A DNA stretch of 64,000 bases. Source: a bacterium (lineage in GTDB: Bacteria; Elusimicrobiota; Elusimicrobia; UBA1565; UBA9628). The DNA lies in NCBI GenBank assembly GCA_021822495.1, contig JAKAQO010000004.1:123152-187151 (forward strand). Reading direction: 5' to 3'. Under the pieces are notes generated by a model, which searched no databases, was not told where the DNA came from, and worked only from the letters and a program-made list of their open reading frames with translations. Below are positions 51,433-61,728 of the stretch, piece after piece (position 1 is the stretch's first letter; each line of letters starts with the position of its first letter). The position numbers and the translations under genes are program-made.

Positions 51433-51675
51433 TTATGCCCTAAAAACGATGCGCCCACGAGTCAAATCATAAGGCGAAAGCTCAATTTTGACTCGGTCGC
51501 CCGGCAAAATTTTAATGTAATGCATTCTCATTCGGCCCGAGATATGGGCCAGGATGATTTTCCCAGGGGCGATTTCCACTCGAAACATCGCATTAGGAAG
51601 GGCTTCTAAAATATTCCCTTCCACTTCAATTTTATCGCCCTTTTTCTCTTCCTTCTCGCTGTTTACTTTTTTCAT
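51433..51675 (-). CDS. infA: Translation initiation factor IF-1
   Basis: An 80-residue OB-fold protein with the IF-1 pattern [28 protein letters not shown] and L-T-R-G-R-I-V-F-R. The first ten residues are more Lys/Glu-rich than usual. Overlaps map by four bases. Confidence 0.95.
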   Translation of the reverse strand: MKKVNSEKEEKKGDKIEVEGNILEALPNAMFRVEIAPGKIILAHISGRMRMHYIKILPGDRVKIELSPYDLTRGRIVFRA

Positions 51676-52454
51676 CGAGTTAAAATCTCCGGTCCGGTCG
51701 AAGTAATGGCGATCGTATGCTCAAAATGCGCGGACAAACGCCCATCAAGGGTCACCACCGTCCACTCATCCTCTAAAATCCTCACCTCGTGCCCTCCGGC
51801 ATTCACCATCGGCTCAATCGCTAAAACCATTCCAGGCACCAGGCGAAGACCCGCTCCCTTTTTGCCGTAATTAGGAACCTGCGGTTCTTCATGAAGAGAA
51901 CGCCCGATCCCATGCCCGACAAAATCTCGAACAACGGAAAAACCGGCTTCTTCGCAATGCGATTGAACGGCAAAACCGATGTCGCCAAGACGATTTCCAG
52001 CCGTAGCCGCCCAAATTCCGCGCTCAAGAGACTCTTCCGTCACGCGGATTAATTTTAGAGCCGCGTCCGAAACCTTTCCCACCGGAACCGTCACAGCAGA
52101 ATCAGCGTAAAAGCCGTCCACGACGCAACCGAAATCCAAGCTGACAATATCTCCATCTAAGATTTTCCTTTTTGACGAGGGAATTCCATGCACCACTTCG
52201 GAATTTATAGAGACGCAAATCGAAGCGGGAAAACCACGATACCCTAAAAAAGCGGGCTTAGCATTATTTTTTTTCAAAAAACTCATCGCCAAGTCATCAA
52301 TATTCTGGGTCGTCATACCAACTGAGAGATTTTGTCGCAACATCGTCAAAGCTCCGGCGACAACAGATCCGGCGCGGCGCATCACAGATATCTCCTGTTC
52401 GGTTTTCATCTCTATTTTTCGAGAGGGCTTCGGCGTCAACACGGTGGAACTCAT
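51672..52454 (-). CDS. map: Methionine aminopeptidase, type I
   Basis: 260 residues; removes the N-terminal Met from nascent proteins. The metal ligands appear in [28 protein letters not shown] and the late E in H-F-E-H-T. A 20-residue N-terminal lead precedes the core. Overlaps adk and infA by four bases each. Confidence 0.96.
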   Translation of the reverse strand: MSSTVLTPKPSRKIEMKTEQEISVMRRAGSVVAGALTMLRQNLSVGMTTQNIDDLAMSFLKKNNAKPAFLGYRGFPASICVSINSEVVHGIPSSKRKILDGDIVSLDFGCVVDGFYADSAVTVPVGKVSDAALKLIRVTEESLERGIWAATAGNRLGDIGFAVQSHCEEAGFSVVRDFVGHGIGRSLHEEPQVPNYGKKGAGLRLVPGMVLAIEPMVNAGGHEVRILEDEWTVVTLDGRLSAHFEHTIAITSTGPEILTR

Positions 52455-53101
52455 GACTTAGCAAAAATGGAATCGACAAAGATCGCCAAAGCCGCGCTGA
52501 CCTCGTCAGGTTTAAGGCCAGCATCGACCTCTTTAAAAATAAATTCCGATTGATAATAGGCGATCATAGGGCGCGTGATATCCTCAAAAACCATCAAACG
52601 TTTCCTAGCGGTCACTTCGAAGTCATCTTCTCTTAAGACCACAGCCCCGCCGCAAATTCCACATTTCCCGTTCAAAGCGGGCTTGGTCTGGACATTATAG
52701 ACTTCCCCGCATTGAGAGCAAACTCTACGCGAAACGATGCGCTCAAGAGCTAATTCTTGCGAAATTTTAAGTAAAACGACTAAATTAACGGACATTTTTT
52801 CCTGAGCGAGAATTGAAGACAGCGCCTGAGCCTGGACGAGATTTCTGGGAAAACCGTCCAACAAATAACGTCCTTCTTTCGAGTTCAAACGGGCGGCAAC
52901 CATTTCAGTGACCAAATCATCCGGAACAAGTTTCCCCGCCTTGACATAAGACTGAGCCTTTATTCCGAGCGGAGTTTTCCCGGCGATCTCGCTTCGAAAA
53001 ATATCTCCCGTCGCCAAATGCGTAAGCCCATATTTCGCGCTTAAAAACTTAGCTTGGGTTCCCTTGCCAGATCCAGGAGCGCCGAGTAGAATTGCGATCA
53101 T
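52451..53101 (-). CDS. adk: Adenylate kinase with zinc LID
   Basis: 216 residues; ATP + AMP to 2 ADP. P-loop G-A-P-G-S-G-K-G-T, D-G-F-P-R-N, and a long LID with four Cys (C-S-Q-C ... C-G-I-C) that should bind zinc, a form common in Gram-positives. Encoded directly after secY as in many spc operons. Confidence 0.96.
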   Translation of the reverse strand: MIAILLGAPGSGKGTQAKFLSAKYGLTHLATGDIFRSEIAGKTPLGIKAQSYVKAGKLVPDDLVTEMVAARLNSKEGRYLLDGFPRNLVQAQALSSILAQEKMSVNLVVLLKISQELALERIVSRRVCSQCGEVYNVQTKPALNGKCGICGGAVVLREDDFEVTARKRLMVFEDITRPMIAYYQSEFIFKEVDAGLKPDEVSAALAIFVDSIFAKS

Positions 53102-54435
53102 GAACTGCTCCCTACGTTAAACCAGCGCTGCCTTAAGCGGCTTTTCTTTAAAAAGCCCTCATAATGGCGCATAATGAGCTGCGCTTCTAACTGCCCCATC
53201 GTGTCTAGCGCAACACCAACCACGATTAACAATGCCGTGCCTCCAAAATAAAATGGAACATTGAGCCCCGTGCGCAACCAGTCCGGAAGGACGGCAATCG
53301 CCGCGACAAACAAAGCTCCTCCCAAGGTAATTCTTTCCAAGACCCACTCGATATATTTCGCGGTTGATTCTCCAGGACGATACCCAGGGATAAATCCGCC
53401 GGACTTTCTCATGTTGTCGGCCAAATCCGTAGGATTAAAGGAAACGGAATTATAAAAATAGCAAAAGAAAATAATCAAGGAAGCGTAGACGAGTTGATAA
53501 ACCCAGCTTCCCGTTCCCCAGAAATGGAGCATTTTTTGCGCCCACGCCGCCCGTGGAGCGAAACTCGCGACCGTAATAGGAACGGCCAAGAGAGAAACGG
53601 CGAAGATCACCGCGATCACCCCTGATTGGTCAACTTTAAGCGGCAAGTAACTCTGGGAACCGCCGTACATTTTTCTTCCCACCACTCTTTTCGCATATTG
53701 AACTGGAATTTTTCTTTGAGCGGTTTCAATCCATACGACTAGGACAGTGACAACCAAGATAGCGGCAATAATAAGCAAGGCCGGTATAAGCCCCATGACC
53801 TCGGCCTGAACCAAGCGCACCATGTTTATCACTGCGCTCGGTATCCGACCCACGATACCCGCGAAAATGATCAAAGAAACTCCGTTCCCAATTCCAATTT
53901 CAGTGACCTGTTCTCCCAGCCACATGACGAAAATAGAACCGGAGGTCAAAGTGAGAACCGTCAGGACATAAAACCCCCAAGAGGGATTTGAGATGACGGG
54001 AATATTCCCAGGAGTCGGCATTTTCGAAATCGCCAAGGTTAAACCGAAAGATTGAAATGCGGCCAAGATTAAGGTTAAGTAACGCGTATAAGTGTTGAGT
54101 TTGCGCCGGCCCAACTCGCCTTCTTTATAAAGGCGATCCAAATGCGGCAAAACATGGGCGCCTTGCAAAAGGCTCATGATGATGGAAGCATTGATATAAG
54201 GCATCACCCCCATCGAAAAAATAGAAAATCGTCTCAAGGCGCCGCCTGAAAAAATATTGATAAACCCCAACAATCCTCCGCGTTGAGAGTTGAAAATAGA
54301 TTTGAGAGCATCCGCGTTAATTCCCGGAATCGGAATAGCCGCGCCCACCCGGTAAACAGCGATAGCCCCCAAGGTATAAAGGAGCTTTCGCCTTAAATCC
54401 GGAGATTCAACCAGTTCGGTGAGACTTTGAGCCAT
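53098..54435 (-). CDS. secY: Protein translocase subunit SecY
   Basis: 445 residues with ten transmembrane helices, the channel of the Sec translocon. Family motifs: P-G-I-N near the start, the plug region after helix 1 (G-G-L-L-G-F-I-N-I-F-S-G-G-A-L-R-R-F-S-I-F), and the late Y-R-P-G loop. The ATG overlaps the rplO stop (TAATG). Confidence 0.97.
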   Translation of the reverse strand: MAQSLTELVESPDLRRKLLYTLGAIAVYRVGAAIPIPGINADALKSIFNSQRGGLLGFINIFSGGALRRFSIFSMGVMPYINASIIMSLLQGAHVLPHLDRLYKEGELGRRKLNTYTRYLTLILAAFQSFGLTLAISKMPTPGNIPVISNPSWGFYVLTVLTLTSGSIFVMWLGEQVTEIGIGNGVSLIIFAGIVGRIPSAVINMVRLVQAEVMGLIPALLIIAAILVVTVLVVWIETAQRKIPVQYAKRVVGRKMYGGSQSYLPLKVDQSGVIAVIFAVSLLAVPITVASFAPRAAWAQKMLHFWGTGSWVYQLVYASLIIFFCYFYNSVSFNPTDLADNMRKSGGFIPGYRPGESTAKYIEWVLERITLGGALFVAAIAVLPDWLRTGLNVPFYFGGTALLIVVGVALDTMGQLEAQLIMRHYEGFLKKSRLRQRWFNVGSSS

Positions 54436-54887
54436 TACCCGCCTATGACCACGGCAGAGCCGCCCGCTTTCTCGATTTGCGCGCGCGAAGAGGCCGAGAA
54501 GGCATGAACCGAGATTTTATAAGGATTCTTAATTTCCCCTTTCCCACCCAAAATTTTAACGGGAAGCTTAGAGGAAGTCAGACCATGCATTTTGAGAGAT
54601 TCCAAAGTCACTTCTTTCTGGTTTTTAAAAACGCGCTCGATATCGGTCAAGGAAACAATTTGATAACGCTTGGTAAACGCCGCGTTGCTAAAACCGTATT
54701 TCGGCACGCGTCTAAGCAAGGGAGTTTGTCCGCCTTCAAAACCGGCCATTTTTCCGTCACCGGATCTGGAGCGCTGTCCCTTTTGCCCCTTCGTGGCCGT
54801 TTGTCCATGCCCGGAACCTTCTCCCAAACCAATTCGGGTCCTTCGGCGGCGAGCCCCTGCTTTTGGAGACAACGAAGTTAAATTCAT
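54435..54887 (-). CDS. rplO: Ribosomal protein L15
   Basis: The ATG at 54887 (GGGAGGG upstream) gives 150 residues with [25 protein letters not shown] and F-E-G-G-Q-T-P-L. It overlaps the rpsE stop by four bases, so no rpmD (L30) gene stands between them, unlike the usual spc order. Confidence 0.96.
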   Translation of the reverse strand: MNLTSLSPKAGARRRRTRIGLGEGSGHGQTATKGQKGQRSRSGDGKMAGFEGGQTPLLRRVPKYGFSNAAFTKRYQIVSLTDIERVFKNQKEVTLESLKMHGLTSSKLPVKILGGKGEIKNPYKISVHAFSASSRAQIEKAGGSAVVIGG

Positions 54888-55465
54888 TTTTCCCTCCCGC
54901 GCAACTTCAAAATCGCTTCCCTGGTCCTTAAAAGGCGCAAACATTGGAGCGTCGCCTCAATCACGTTAAAAGGATTGGAAGACCCCAAGCTCTTTGTGAG
55001 AATATTTTTAACTCCGGCGGCTTCCAAAACCGCCCGGACGGCTCCCCCGGCGATAACCCCGGTTCCAGGAGCGGCCGGCTTCATCCAAACCTTGCCTGAG
55101 CCAAATTTAGCTATCACTTCATGAGGAATGGTGCCGTTCACCAAGGGAAATTTAAAAACTTCTTTTTTCGCCTGCATCTGCCCTTTTTGAATCGAGGACT
55201 GAACATCCTTCGCTTTTCCAAGACCAAACCCAACCGTGCCTTCTCCATTACCGACAATGACCAAGGCGCTGAAAGAAAATCTTTTTCCGCCTTTAACCAC
55301 TTTGGCTACGCGATTAATCGCGACGACATTTTCCACCAGCTCTCCGGGAAGCCTCGGCGCGCTTACGCGCGGGGCCCTGGGATTTCTTCCGGCGGAAGCG
55401 AAATTCTCCTTGGGAGTTGCGGATTTTTTTTCTTGTTTTTCTGGAACGGATGCAGTTTCAGTCAT
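54884..55465 (-). CDS. rpsE: Ribosomal protein S5
   Basis: 193 residues. About 40 extra Lys/Ala/Pro-rich residues lead the core, which has the [28 protein letters not shown] pattern. Small-subunit accuracy and mRNA entry site. It is directly followed by rplO. Confidence 0.96.
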   Translation of the reverse strand: MTETASVPEKQEKKSATPKENFASAGRNPRAPRVSAPRLPGELVENVVAINRVAKVVKGGKRFSFSALVIVGNGEGTVGFGLGKAKDVQSSIQKGQMQAKKEVFKFPLVNGTIPHEVIAKFGSGKVWMKPAAPGTGVIAGGAVRAVLEAAGVKNILTKSLGSSNPFNVIEATLQCLRLLRTREAILKLRGREK

Positions 55466-55475
55466 TCAATCCTCT

Positions 55476-55841
55476 CTAAAATTCAAGCCCGCCGACGCGA
55501 GCGGAATCGGCCAAGGCTTTCAAACGTCCATGATAAACATGGCCGCCACGATCAAAAGCGACTTTTTTAACGCCCGCTTCAACAGCTTTTTTCGCGATTA
55601 AACTTCCCACGGCCTGAGCCGCTTCCTTATTTTTGGCGGATTTAGGAAATTTTTGATGAATTTCCTTAGACAGGGAAGAAACCGAAGCGATGGTCGTACC
55701 CTTGGAATCGTCAATGACCTGCGCATAAATATGGCGCAGGCTCCGATGAACGCTGAGTCTTGGGCGATCCGAGGCAAATTGGGCCAAGGTCTTTCGCGTT
55801 CTTTCTTTTCTAAACTCAAAACGAACTTTTTTATCCTTCAT
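55476..55841 (-). CDS. rplR: Ribosomal protein L18
   Basis: 121 residues, normal size. [16 protein letters not shown] and the late [20 protein letters not shown] match L18, which binds 5S rRNA. Between rplF and rpsE in the spc order. Confidence 0.96.
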   Translation of the reverse strand: MKDKKVRFEFRKERTRKTLAQFASDRPRLSVHRSLRHIYAQVIDDSKGTTIASVSSLSKEIHQKFPKSAKNKEAAQAVGSLIAKKAVEAGVKKVAFDRGGHVYHGRLKALADSARVGGLEF

Positions 55842-55849
55842 TTCATCTC

Positions 55850-56422
55850 CTACTTCTTGGCTCCGCCGGCCGCGCCAGCTCCAGCCGCCGTTTTGCCGGC
55901 CTTTCTGCGAATATGTTCGCCTTGATAGCGAATACCAGTCCCTTTGTAGGGTTCCGGCTCTCTCAAACCGCGAATCTTAGCGGCGATTTCGCCGACCAAT
56001 TCTTTATTGATTCCGCTCACGGTAATCTGAGTCTTTTTGGGATCGACGCCCAAGGTCACGCCCTTTGGAGCCTCGAAAACAACCGGGTGAGATTTTCCAA
56101 TAGCCAAGGTTAATTTTTGCCCCGCCACTTCCGCGCGAAATCCCAATCCCACGATGTCTAAAACCTTACTGAACCCGTTTGAAACTCCCAAGACCATATT
56201 TTGAACCCTGGCGCGGGATAAGCCATAAATAGCCGAAACTTCTTTTTGCTTTGACAAATCCGCGCTCAAAACGACTTGACCGTCCTTAACCTCCGCATTG
56301 ACGAAAGAATGGAGCGGCTCTTTTAACTCGCCCTTAGGCCCCTTAACGGTAATCAATCGATTAGCGATAGAAACCTGAACTCCCGAGGGAATAACGACCG
56401 GCTGTCTTCCAATTCTGCTCAT
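55850..56422 (-). CDS. rplF: Ribosomal protein L6
   Basis: 190 residues with two L6 repeats: the first after [11 protein letters not shown], the second ending [17 protein letters not shown]. The C-terminus has an Ala/Gly-rich addition of about 15 residues. Large subunit near the factor-binding site. Confidence 0.96.
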   Translation of the reverse strand: MSRIGRQPVVIPSGVQVSIANRLITVKGPKGELKEPLHSFVNAEVKDGQVVLSADLSKQKEVSAIYGLSRARVQNMVLGVSNGFSKVLDIVGLGFRAEVAGQKLTLAIGKSHPVVFEAPKGVTLGVDPKKTQITVSGINKELVGEIAAKIRGLREPEPYKGTGIRYQGEHIRRKAGKTAAGAGAAGGAKK

Positions 56423-56428
56423 ATTATT

Positions 56429-56827
56429 TTACCAAACCTGACAGAGAACTTCTCCGCCGATTTTCTTTTCAATAGCTTGTCTCTCCGTAAAAAAACCCTC
56501 CGGAGTCGACAAAATACTTACCGACATTCCATTCGGGTTCTTCATCGGCAACTGCCGATAAGAGCGGTACACCCTTAAACCCGGCTTAGAAACGCGCTTA
56601 AGCCCCCGGATAGCGGCTTCCTTCGTCGGAGAATATTTTAAAAAGACCCGCAGAATCCCGTATTTAACGCCCGCGGGATACAGGGATTTGTAATTAGCGA
56701 TGAACCCCTCATCTTTTAGCAGTTTGACGATTTCAAACTTGATTTTAGAGTAAGGGACATCGACCCGGTCTTTCATCCGGGAGTTTGCGTTGCGAATTCC
56801 AGTCAATAGATCAGCAATAGGGTCCAT
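56429..56827 (-). CDS. rpsH: Ribosomal protein S8
   Basis: 132 residues: D-P-I-A-D-L-L-T-x-I-R-N-A at the start and the C-terminal G-G-E-V-L-C-Q-V-W. Primary binder of 16S and often the translational repressor of spc. Normal length. Confidence 0.96.
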   Translation of the reverse strand: MDPIADLLTGIRNANSRMKDRVDVPYSKIKFEIVKLLKDEGFIANYKSLYPAGVKYGILRVFLKYSPTKEAAIRGLKRVSKPGLRVYRSYRQLPMKNPNGMSVSILSTPEGFFTERQAIEKKIGGEVLCQVW

Positions 56828-56833
56828 TTTATC

Positions 56834-57019
56834 CTACCATGAAGATTTTTTAACTCCCGGGATTAAACCCCGGTGAGCCATGTTTCTTAAACAAATTCGG
56901 CATAAGCCGAAATCGCGGTAATACGCCCTTGGGCGTCCGCAAATCTGACAACGATTTCTATAGCGCGTGGAAAACTTTTGGGGTTTTCTTAATTTCGCTA
57001 CCCAGGCTGTTGTAGCCAT
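56834..57019 (-). CDS. rpsN: Ribosomal protein S14, zinc-binding short form
   Basis: 61 residues, the short type Z with C-Q-I-C...C-R-I-C. Normal end [11 protein letters not shown]. Between rplE and rpsH with four-to-six-base gaps. Confidence 0.96.
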   Translation of the reverse strand: MATTAWVAKLRKPQKFSTRYRNRCQICGRPRAYYRDFGLCRICLRNMAHRGLIPGVKKSSW

Positions 57020-57022
57020 TTT

Positions 57023-57751
57023 CTATTTCTCCTTTCCAGCCGCGGCCAAAGCCCCAGCCTTTCCCTGAGCAGAATTTTGCGGCTTTTTAAACGGAAAGCC
57101 CAGGGCGGTCAAAAATTCCAGACTACGGTCATCATGGGCCGCGGAGGTGACGATGGAAATATTCATTCCTTGCTGGCCCAATGATTTTTCCATATTAACC
57201 TCGGGAAATATCGTCTGGTCTCTGAGTCCGAGATTATAATTTCCTCGTCCATCAAATCCTTTTAATTCCAGTCCGCGGAAGTCTCGAATGCGGGGAATGG
57301 CAATCGTGATCATCCGGTCCAAGAACTCCCACATCCGATCGCCCCTCAATGTCACGCGCAAACCAATCGGCATCCCTTCTCTTAATTTAAAATTTGAGAT
57401 GGACTTTTTCGATTTTCTCACTTGCGGCCATTGGCCGACCATCAACGCCAACTCTTCGCGAGCGGAATCGAGAGCCTGGACATTTTCCCGCGCGCGCGAT
57501 ACGCCCATATTGACGACAATTTTAATTAAGCGAGGAATCTGAAAAGGGTTCTCGAGATTCCATTTCTCCATGAGCCCCGGAACCAATTCTTCCTCGTAAT
57601 ATTTTTTCAAGCGGGGTTTTGTGTGCGGAGCTTCTTTCCCATCGGAAACGACGATGGAAGAAACAACCGCGGCGGGCTTTCCGCCATGAGCCTGTTTAGG
57701 CGAACGCGCCTGCCCCGGCTTTTCCGTTTTATTTTTCTCTATGGTAGCCAT
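57023..57751 (-). CDS. rplE: Ribosomal protein L5 with N-terminal extension
   Basis: 242 residues, about 60 more than typical. The core from about residue 48 (Y-Y-E-E-E-L-V-P-G-L-M) has K-I-V-V-N-M-G-V-S and R-D-F-R-G-L. The first ~47 residues are Lys/Ala/Pro/Val-rich and have no L5 counterpart, and there is a short Ala/Gly/Lys tail. Binds 5S rRNA. No in-frame Met precedes the core where a shorter protein would start, so the extension is probably made. Confidence 0.95.
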   Translation of the reverse strand: MATIEKNKTEKPGQARSPKQAHGGKPAAVVSSIVVSDGKEAPHTKPRLKKYYEEELVPGLMEKWNLENPFQIPRLIKIVVNMGVSRARENVQALDSAREELALMVGQWPQVRKSKKSISNFKLREGMPIGLRVTLRGDRMWEFLDRMITIAIPRIRDFRGLELKGFDGRGNYNLGLRDQTIFPEVNMEKSLGQQGMNISIVTSAAHDDRSLEFLTALGFPFKKPQNSAQGKAGALAAAGKEK

Positions 57752-57765
57752 GTTCTATTTCCCGA

Positions 57766-58077
57766 TTATTCAATCTGTTGTTCGCAACGACGACAAATTC
57801 GGACATTATCCCCGCTTGGAAGACGTTCAAGTCCGACCCGAGACGGCTTTTCGCATTTCGGGCACATCAGCATGACCTTGGAATAAGAAATAGGAGCTTC
57901 ATATTTCTGAATCCCACCCGGGTCGGTCTGGGTTCCTTTTTTGTGTTTGGAAATAATATTAACCTGGGAGACCAAAACCTTCATTTCACTCGGAAAAACT
58001 TTAACGATTTCGCCAATTTTCCCTTTATCCTTGCCGGACATAACCATCACTTTGTCTTTTTTGCGGATTTTAAGCAT
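57766..58077 (-). CDS. rplX: Ribosomal protein L24
   Basis: 103 residues with the KOW motif near the start (D-K-V-M-V-M-S-G-K-D-K-G-K-I-G) and the Cys pairs C-P-K-C and C-R-R-C, probably binding zinc. Assembly initiator of the large subunit. Confidence 0.95.
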   Translation of the reverse strand: MLKIRKKDKVMVMSGKDKGKIGEIVKVFPSEMKVLVSQVNIISKHKKGTQTDPGGIQKYEAPISYSKVMLMCPKCEKPSRVGLERLPSGDNVRICRRCEQQIE

Positions 58078-58078
58078 C

Positions 58079-58447
58079 TTAGATCACCTCCGGAGCGAGA
58101 GAGATGATTTTCAGAAATTCCTTATCGCGAAGTTCCCGTGCCACGGGGCCGAAAACGCGCGTTCCCTTAGGCTCATTTTTATCATCAATGAGGCAAGCGG
58201 CGTTTTCATCAAAACGGACATAAGAACCATCTGCGCGCCGAGAATTTCTCACGACTCTCACGACCACCGCTTTAACCACTTCCCCTTTCTTAATCGCGCC
58301 GTGCGGAATGGCGTCTCGGACGCTGCAAACGATAATATCTCCAACGCCCGCGTAACGGCGATAAGACCCGCCCATCACGTGAAAACACTGCAATTTTTTT
58401 GCGCCGGAATTATCGGCGACATTTAAAATAGAACGTAGCTGAATCAT
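58079..58447 (-). CDS. rplN: Ribosomal protein L14
   Basis: 122 residues, normal size. It starts [17 protein letters not shown] and ends [12 protein letters not shown]. Overlaps rpsQ by four bases. Confidence 0.96.
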   Translation of the reverse strand: MIQLRSILNVADNSGAKKLQCFHVMGGSYRRYAGVGDIIVCSVRDAIPHGAIKKGEVVKAVVVRVVRNSRRADGSYVRFDENAACLIDDKNEPKGTRVFGPVARELRDKEFLKIISLAPEVI

Positions 58448-58776
58448 CCCGCAATGCCTCCCACTTGAGCTTCTTTCTTATTAATCGCGACATAGGCCGC
58501 AGGAGCTTTTTTAACGATTCTCACCAGGCGCCAGCGCTTCGTTTTAGAAATGGGACGGCAACTCATCACTTCAACCAAATCTCCTAACTTCGAGGCTCCT
58601 TCTTCGTCATGAACGACAAAACGGGAATTTTTTTTCATGACTTTCTCATAAACTCTGTGCTTGGACAAACGCTCAACTGAAACAACTCGCGTTTTAGTCA
58701 TCTTATCCGAGACAACCACGCCTTCAAATATCTTTCTCGCAAGTCTGGATTTTTCAACAGACGATTCAAGAACCAT
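58444..58776 (-). CDS. rpsQ: Ribosomal protein S17
   Basis: 110 residues: [18 protein letters not shown], then [17 protein letters not shown]. It has extra residues at both ends compared with the usual 85. Overlaps rpmC by 11 bases. Confidence 0.95.
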   Translation of the reverse strand: MVLESSVEKSRLARKIFEGVVVSDKMTKTRVVSVERLSKHRVYEKVMKKNSRFVVHDEEGASKLGDLVEVMSCRPISKTKRWRLVRIVKKAPAAYVAINKKEAQVGGIAG

Positions 58777-58978
58777 GAGCCACCACCTTCTTATTGGAAA
58801 TCCAAGTATTGATTTGGGCGATATAACGCCTCAAATTTCTTAACTCCATCGGGTTATCCAACGGACTTAAAGAATGTTTCCAAGAAAGATTCGATAATTT
58901 TTCTTTCGCTTGGCGAAGCTCCTGCTCCAACTCCGCCACGGTCAAACTTTTTTTCGCTTCTCGTTCTTTTGTCTTCAT
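58766..58978 (-). CDS. rpmC: Ribosomal protein L29
   Basis: 70 residues: two helices with E-L-E-Q-E-L-R-Q-A-K-E-K-L-S-N-L and N-P-M-E-L-R-N-L-R-R-Y-I-A-Q-I. Docks factors at the exit tunnel. Normal position between rplP and rpsQ. Confidence 0.93.
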   Translation of the reverse strand: MKTKEREAKKSLTVAELEQELRQAKEKLSNLSWKHSLSPLDNPMELRNLRRYIAQINTWISNKKVVAHGS

Positions 58979-58993
58979 GATAAAACCCTTAGA

Positions 58994-59410
58994 TTAAACG
59001 TGCTCCCGAACGACGACCTTGGTCTTAATCGGAAGCTTATAAGAAGCGGAGCCAAACGCCTTTTCCGCCTCTTCTTGCGGAATTCCTTCCAATTCAAAAA
59101 GAACCCGGCCCGGCTTGACCACGCAAACCCAATGATCAGGAGCGCCTTTTCCTTTTCCCATGCGAGTTTCAGCGGGATGCTTCGTCACCGCTTTATCCGG
59201 AAAAACGCGGACCCAAAGCTTTCCACCTTTTTTGAGGTAGCGACCGATGGCCACGCGAGCCGACTCAATCTGACGAGCGGTCACCCACTTCGGCTCCAAA
59301 GCCTTGAGGCCAAATTCTCCGAAAGAAATTTCGGTCCCACGTTTAGCCAAACCCTTAATGCGGGGATGACTGTGCGGCTTTCTGTATTTAACGCGCTTAG
59401 GCATCAACAT
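58994..59410 (-). CDS. rplP: Ribosomal protein L16
   Basis: 138 residues with [11 protein letters not shown] at the start (the annotated ATG adds M-L), [22 protein letters not shown]. Near the A-site and 5S rRNA. Normal length. Confidence 0.96.
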   Translation of the reverse strand: MLMPKRVKYRKPHSHPRIKGLAKRGTEISFGEFGLKALEPKWVTARQIESARVAIGRYLKKGGKLWVRVFPDKAVTKHPAETRMGKGKGAPDHWVCVVKPGRVLFELEGIPQEEAEKAFGSASYKLPIKTKVVVREHV

Positions 59411-59419
59411 AAAATTCCC

Positions 59420-60187
59420 CTATTTTATCTCCGCAGAATCAGCGCCTTGAGCCGCCGCTTCTTTCGGGGCAGAAGCCGCGACAGGCTGAATACCCGTCGG
59501 GGCTATGACCGCAGCCACATTCTGATCCTTTTTAGCCAAAAGGAGAAGCTCTTTCGGACTCTTGACGAAAAGTTGTTTGCGGAAAATCCAAACTTTAACC
59601 CCAATAAGCCCGGCCGTCGTCATCGCTTCGGCCGACCCATAATCAATATCCGCAGAAAAAACATGCAAGGGAACCCGCCCTTCGCGTGCCCACTCACGGC
59701 GAGCAATTTCCGAACCATTCAAGCGTCCGCCGACCATAACCTTGATTCCCAAAGCTCCAGCCTGCATGGTCCGCTCCATGGCGCGCTTCATCACTCGGCG
59801 ATAAGCCGCGCGCTTTTCAATTTGGGCGGCAATGGCCTCAGCGACCAAACGAGAATCCAATTCCGGTTCCTTGACTTCGATGACGTTAATAAAAGTCTTG
59901 CGGCCGGTCATGTCTTCGATTTGTTTGCGGACAGACTCAATATCGGCGCCTTTTTTACCAATGACAATTCCGGGGCGCGCGGTATGAACGTTCACTCTCA
60001 AATAAGTTCCTGCCCGCTCAATGGCGATCGCGCTGACCGCCGCGTGGCGAAAAGTTTGCTTAACCAACAAGCGAATTCTGTGATCTTCTCCGATCAAGGC
60101 GGGCATTTCTTTCAAGGAAAACCATCGCGATTCCCAATCATGGATATAGCCCAAACGCATCGCGTTAGGATGAGTTTTATTTCCCAT
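59420..60187 (-). CDS. rpsC: Ribosomal protein S3
   Basis: 255 residues with the KH domain (P-G-I-V-I-G-K-K-G-A-D-I) and N-terminus G-N-K-T-H-P-N-A-M-R-L-G. An Ala/Pro/Lys tail of about 25 residues is added at the C-terminus. mRNA entry and helicase site. Confidence 0.96.
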   Translation of the reverse strand: MGNKTHPNAMRLGYIHDWESRWFSLKEMPALIGEDHRIRLLVKQTFRHAAVSAIAIERAGTYLRVNVHTARPGIVIGKKGADIESVRKQIEDMTGRKTFINVIEVKEPELDSRLVAEAIAAQIEKRAAYRRVMKRAMERTMQAGALGIKVMVGGRLNGSEIARREWAREGRVPLHVFSADIDYGSAEAMTTAGLIGVKVWIFRKQLFVKSPKELLLLAKKDQNVAAVIAPTGIQPVAASAPKEAAAQGADSAEIK

Positions 60188-60188
60188 A

Positions 60189-60566
60189 TTATTTCCCTTT
60201 TCCCGACTTTTGATAGGAGTCTGAAACGACGACGGTCACATGACAAATCTTGCGGTGAAGCGTCATCGCCCGGCCCTGCGGGCCCGGATTGACGCGTCTC
60301 ATGGCGCTCAAGGGTCCAATGGTCGCCCAGCAAGATTTAATATAAACTTTCTCCGGAACCAAGGGTTTGCCTTGCTTGGCCGCTTTATTGGCGAGATTAG
60401 CCGCCGCAGATTTGACCACATGGGCGACCATCTTTCCAGAAATACGCGGGATGTTCGGCAGAATTTCTTCCGCTTCAAGAACCGCTTTTCCCCGAATTTC
60501 ATCGAGGACTTGATTGACTTTCCGCGCTCCGTATCTTTGAAAACGTCCGTATGCTGTAGCTTCCAT
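60189..60566 (-). CDS. rplV: Ribosomal protein L22
   Basis: From the ATG at 60566 it has 125 residues; the longer frame would run into rpsS. K-A-V-L-E-A-E-E-I-L and the loop G-P-Q-G-R-A-M-T-L-H-R-K-I-C-H-V-T-V-V-V match L22, whose loop lines the exit tunnel. Confidence 0.94.
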   Translation of the reverse strand: MEATAYGRFQRYGARKVNQVLDEIRGKAVLEAEEILPNIPRISGKMVAHVVKSAAANLANKAAKQGKPLVPEKVYIKSCWATIGPLSAMRRVNPGPQGRAMTLHRKICHVTVVVSDSYQKSGKGK

Positions 60567-60570
60567 GTTA

Positions 60571-60855
60571 TTAAGTAAGAGCCGTCGCTTCTTTATGCAT
60601 TCCGCCATGGGATCTGAAAAATCTCGTAAAAGAAAATTCGCCCAAGCGGTGGCCGACCATTTGTTCGGTCACGTAGACCGGTAAAAATTTGCGCCCATTA
60701 TGAACGCCGAAAGTATGCCCGACAAATTCCGGCGGAATCGCACAAGCGCGCGCCCAGGTTTTAATCATCTTTTTATCCCCGGAAACGTTCATCTTCTGCA
60801 CTTTTTTAAGCAATTTAGCGTCTATATACGGACCTTTTTTCGTCGATCGACTCAT
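60571..60855 (-). CDS. rpsS: Ribosomal protein S19
   Basis: 94 residues: [11 protein letters not shown] at the start, [24 protein letters not shown]. Head of the small subunit. Normal. Confidence 0.96.
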   Translation of the reverse strand: MSRSTKKGPYIDAKLLKKVQKMNVSGDKKMIKTWARACAIPPEFVGHTFGVHNGRKFLPVYVTEQMVGHRLGEFSFTRFFRSHGGMHKEATALT

Positions 60856-60882
60856 ATTTTCCTTGACCTCATCAAATTGGGA

Positions 60883-61728
60883 CTAGGCCGTCGCCTGTTT
60901 GGCGCGTCTTCGATCCGCCACAATCAGCCAACTCCAAATCTTTTTCTTCTTGCGCGTCTTATAACCCTTCGCCAACTGATTCCAAGGCGACTTCGGATGA
61001 TTTCCACCTTTTGATTTTCCACGACCTCCGCCCATGGGGTGATCGGTCGCGTTCATGGCTCCGCCTCTGACTGTCGGGCGAATTCCCAAATGTCTTGAGC
61101 GCCCGGCTTTTCCCAAGCTAATGGTATTATGCTCGGCATTGGAAACTTGTCCAATGGTCGCTAAACAAGAATCGGGAACCTTCCGAATTTCGCCCGAAGG
61201 CATTCTCAGTTGGGCGAAACCGGAGTCTTTAGCCATTAATTGGGCTTGAGCTCCAGCGGAACGAATCATCTGGGCGCCCTTCCCCGGCAAGAGTTCAATG
61301 TTATGAATAAAAGTTCCATCAGGAATATTAGACAAAGGCAAGGCATTTCCAATCTTAATCTCCGCCTTAGGCCCGCTCATAATCGTATCCCCGACATTAA
61401 GACCAACGGGATGAACGATATAGCGCTTTTCTCCATCCACATAATTGACTAAAGAAATTCGCGCGCTCCGGTTCGGATCGTATTCAATGGAAACAACACG
61501 CCCAGGAATGCCAAATTTTTCGCGCTTAAAATCGATGATTCTGTAAGAACGGCGGTGGCCGCCGCCCTGATGGCGAACCATGATGGTTCCCGTGTTATTT
61601 CGGCCGCCTTTTCTGCGAAGATTTTTAAGCAGGCTTTTCTCCGGAGTATCGGTGGTTAATTCCGCGAAATCCGGGCTCGTCATGTTGCGACGAGAGGGGG
61701 TATACGGCTTATAAGATTTAACGCCCAT
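60883..61728 (-). CDS. rplB: Ribosomal protein L2
   Basis: 281 residues, normal length, with [23 protein letters not shown] and the C-terminal [18 protein letters not shown]. It supports peptidyl transfer. Starts one base after rplW. Confidence 0.97.
   Translation of the reverse strand: MGVKSYKPYTPSRRNMTSPDFAELTTDTPEKSLLKNLRRKGGRNNTGTIMVRHQGGGHRRSYRIIDFKREKFGIPGRVVSIEYDPNRSARISLVNYVDGEKRYIVHPVGLNVGDTIMSGPKAEIKIGNALPLSNIPDGTFIHNIELLPGKGAQMIRSAGAQAQLMAKDSGFAQLRMPSGEIRKVPDSCLATIGQVSNAEHNTISLGKAGRSRHLGIRPTVRGGAMNATDHPMGGGRGKSKGGNHPKSPWNQLAKGYKTRKKKKIWSWLIVADRRRAKQATA

Noticed and set aside
58910..60292. Long plus-strand open frame of about 460 codons opposite S3-L16
   Set aside because: It lies entirely antisense to L16, S3 and part of L22, which are unmistakable. 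Its composition is that of a reverse shadow.
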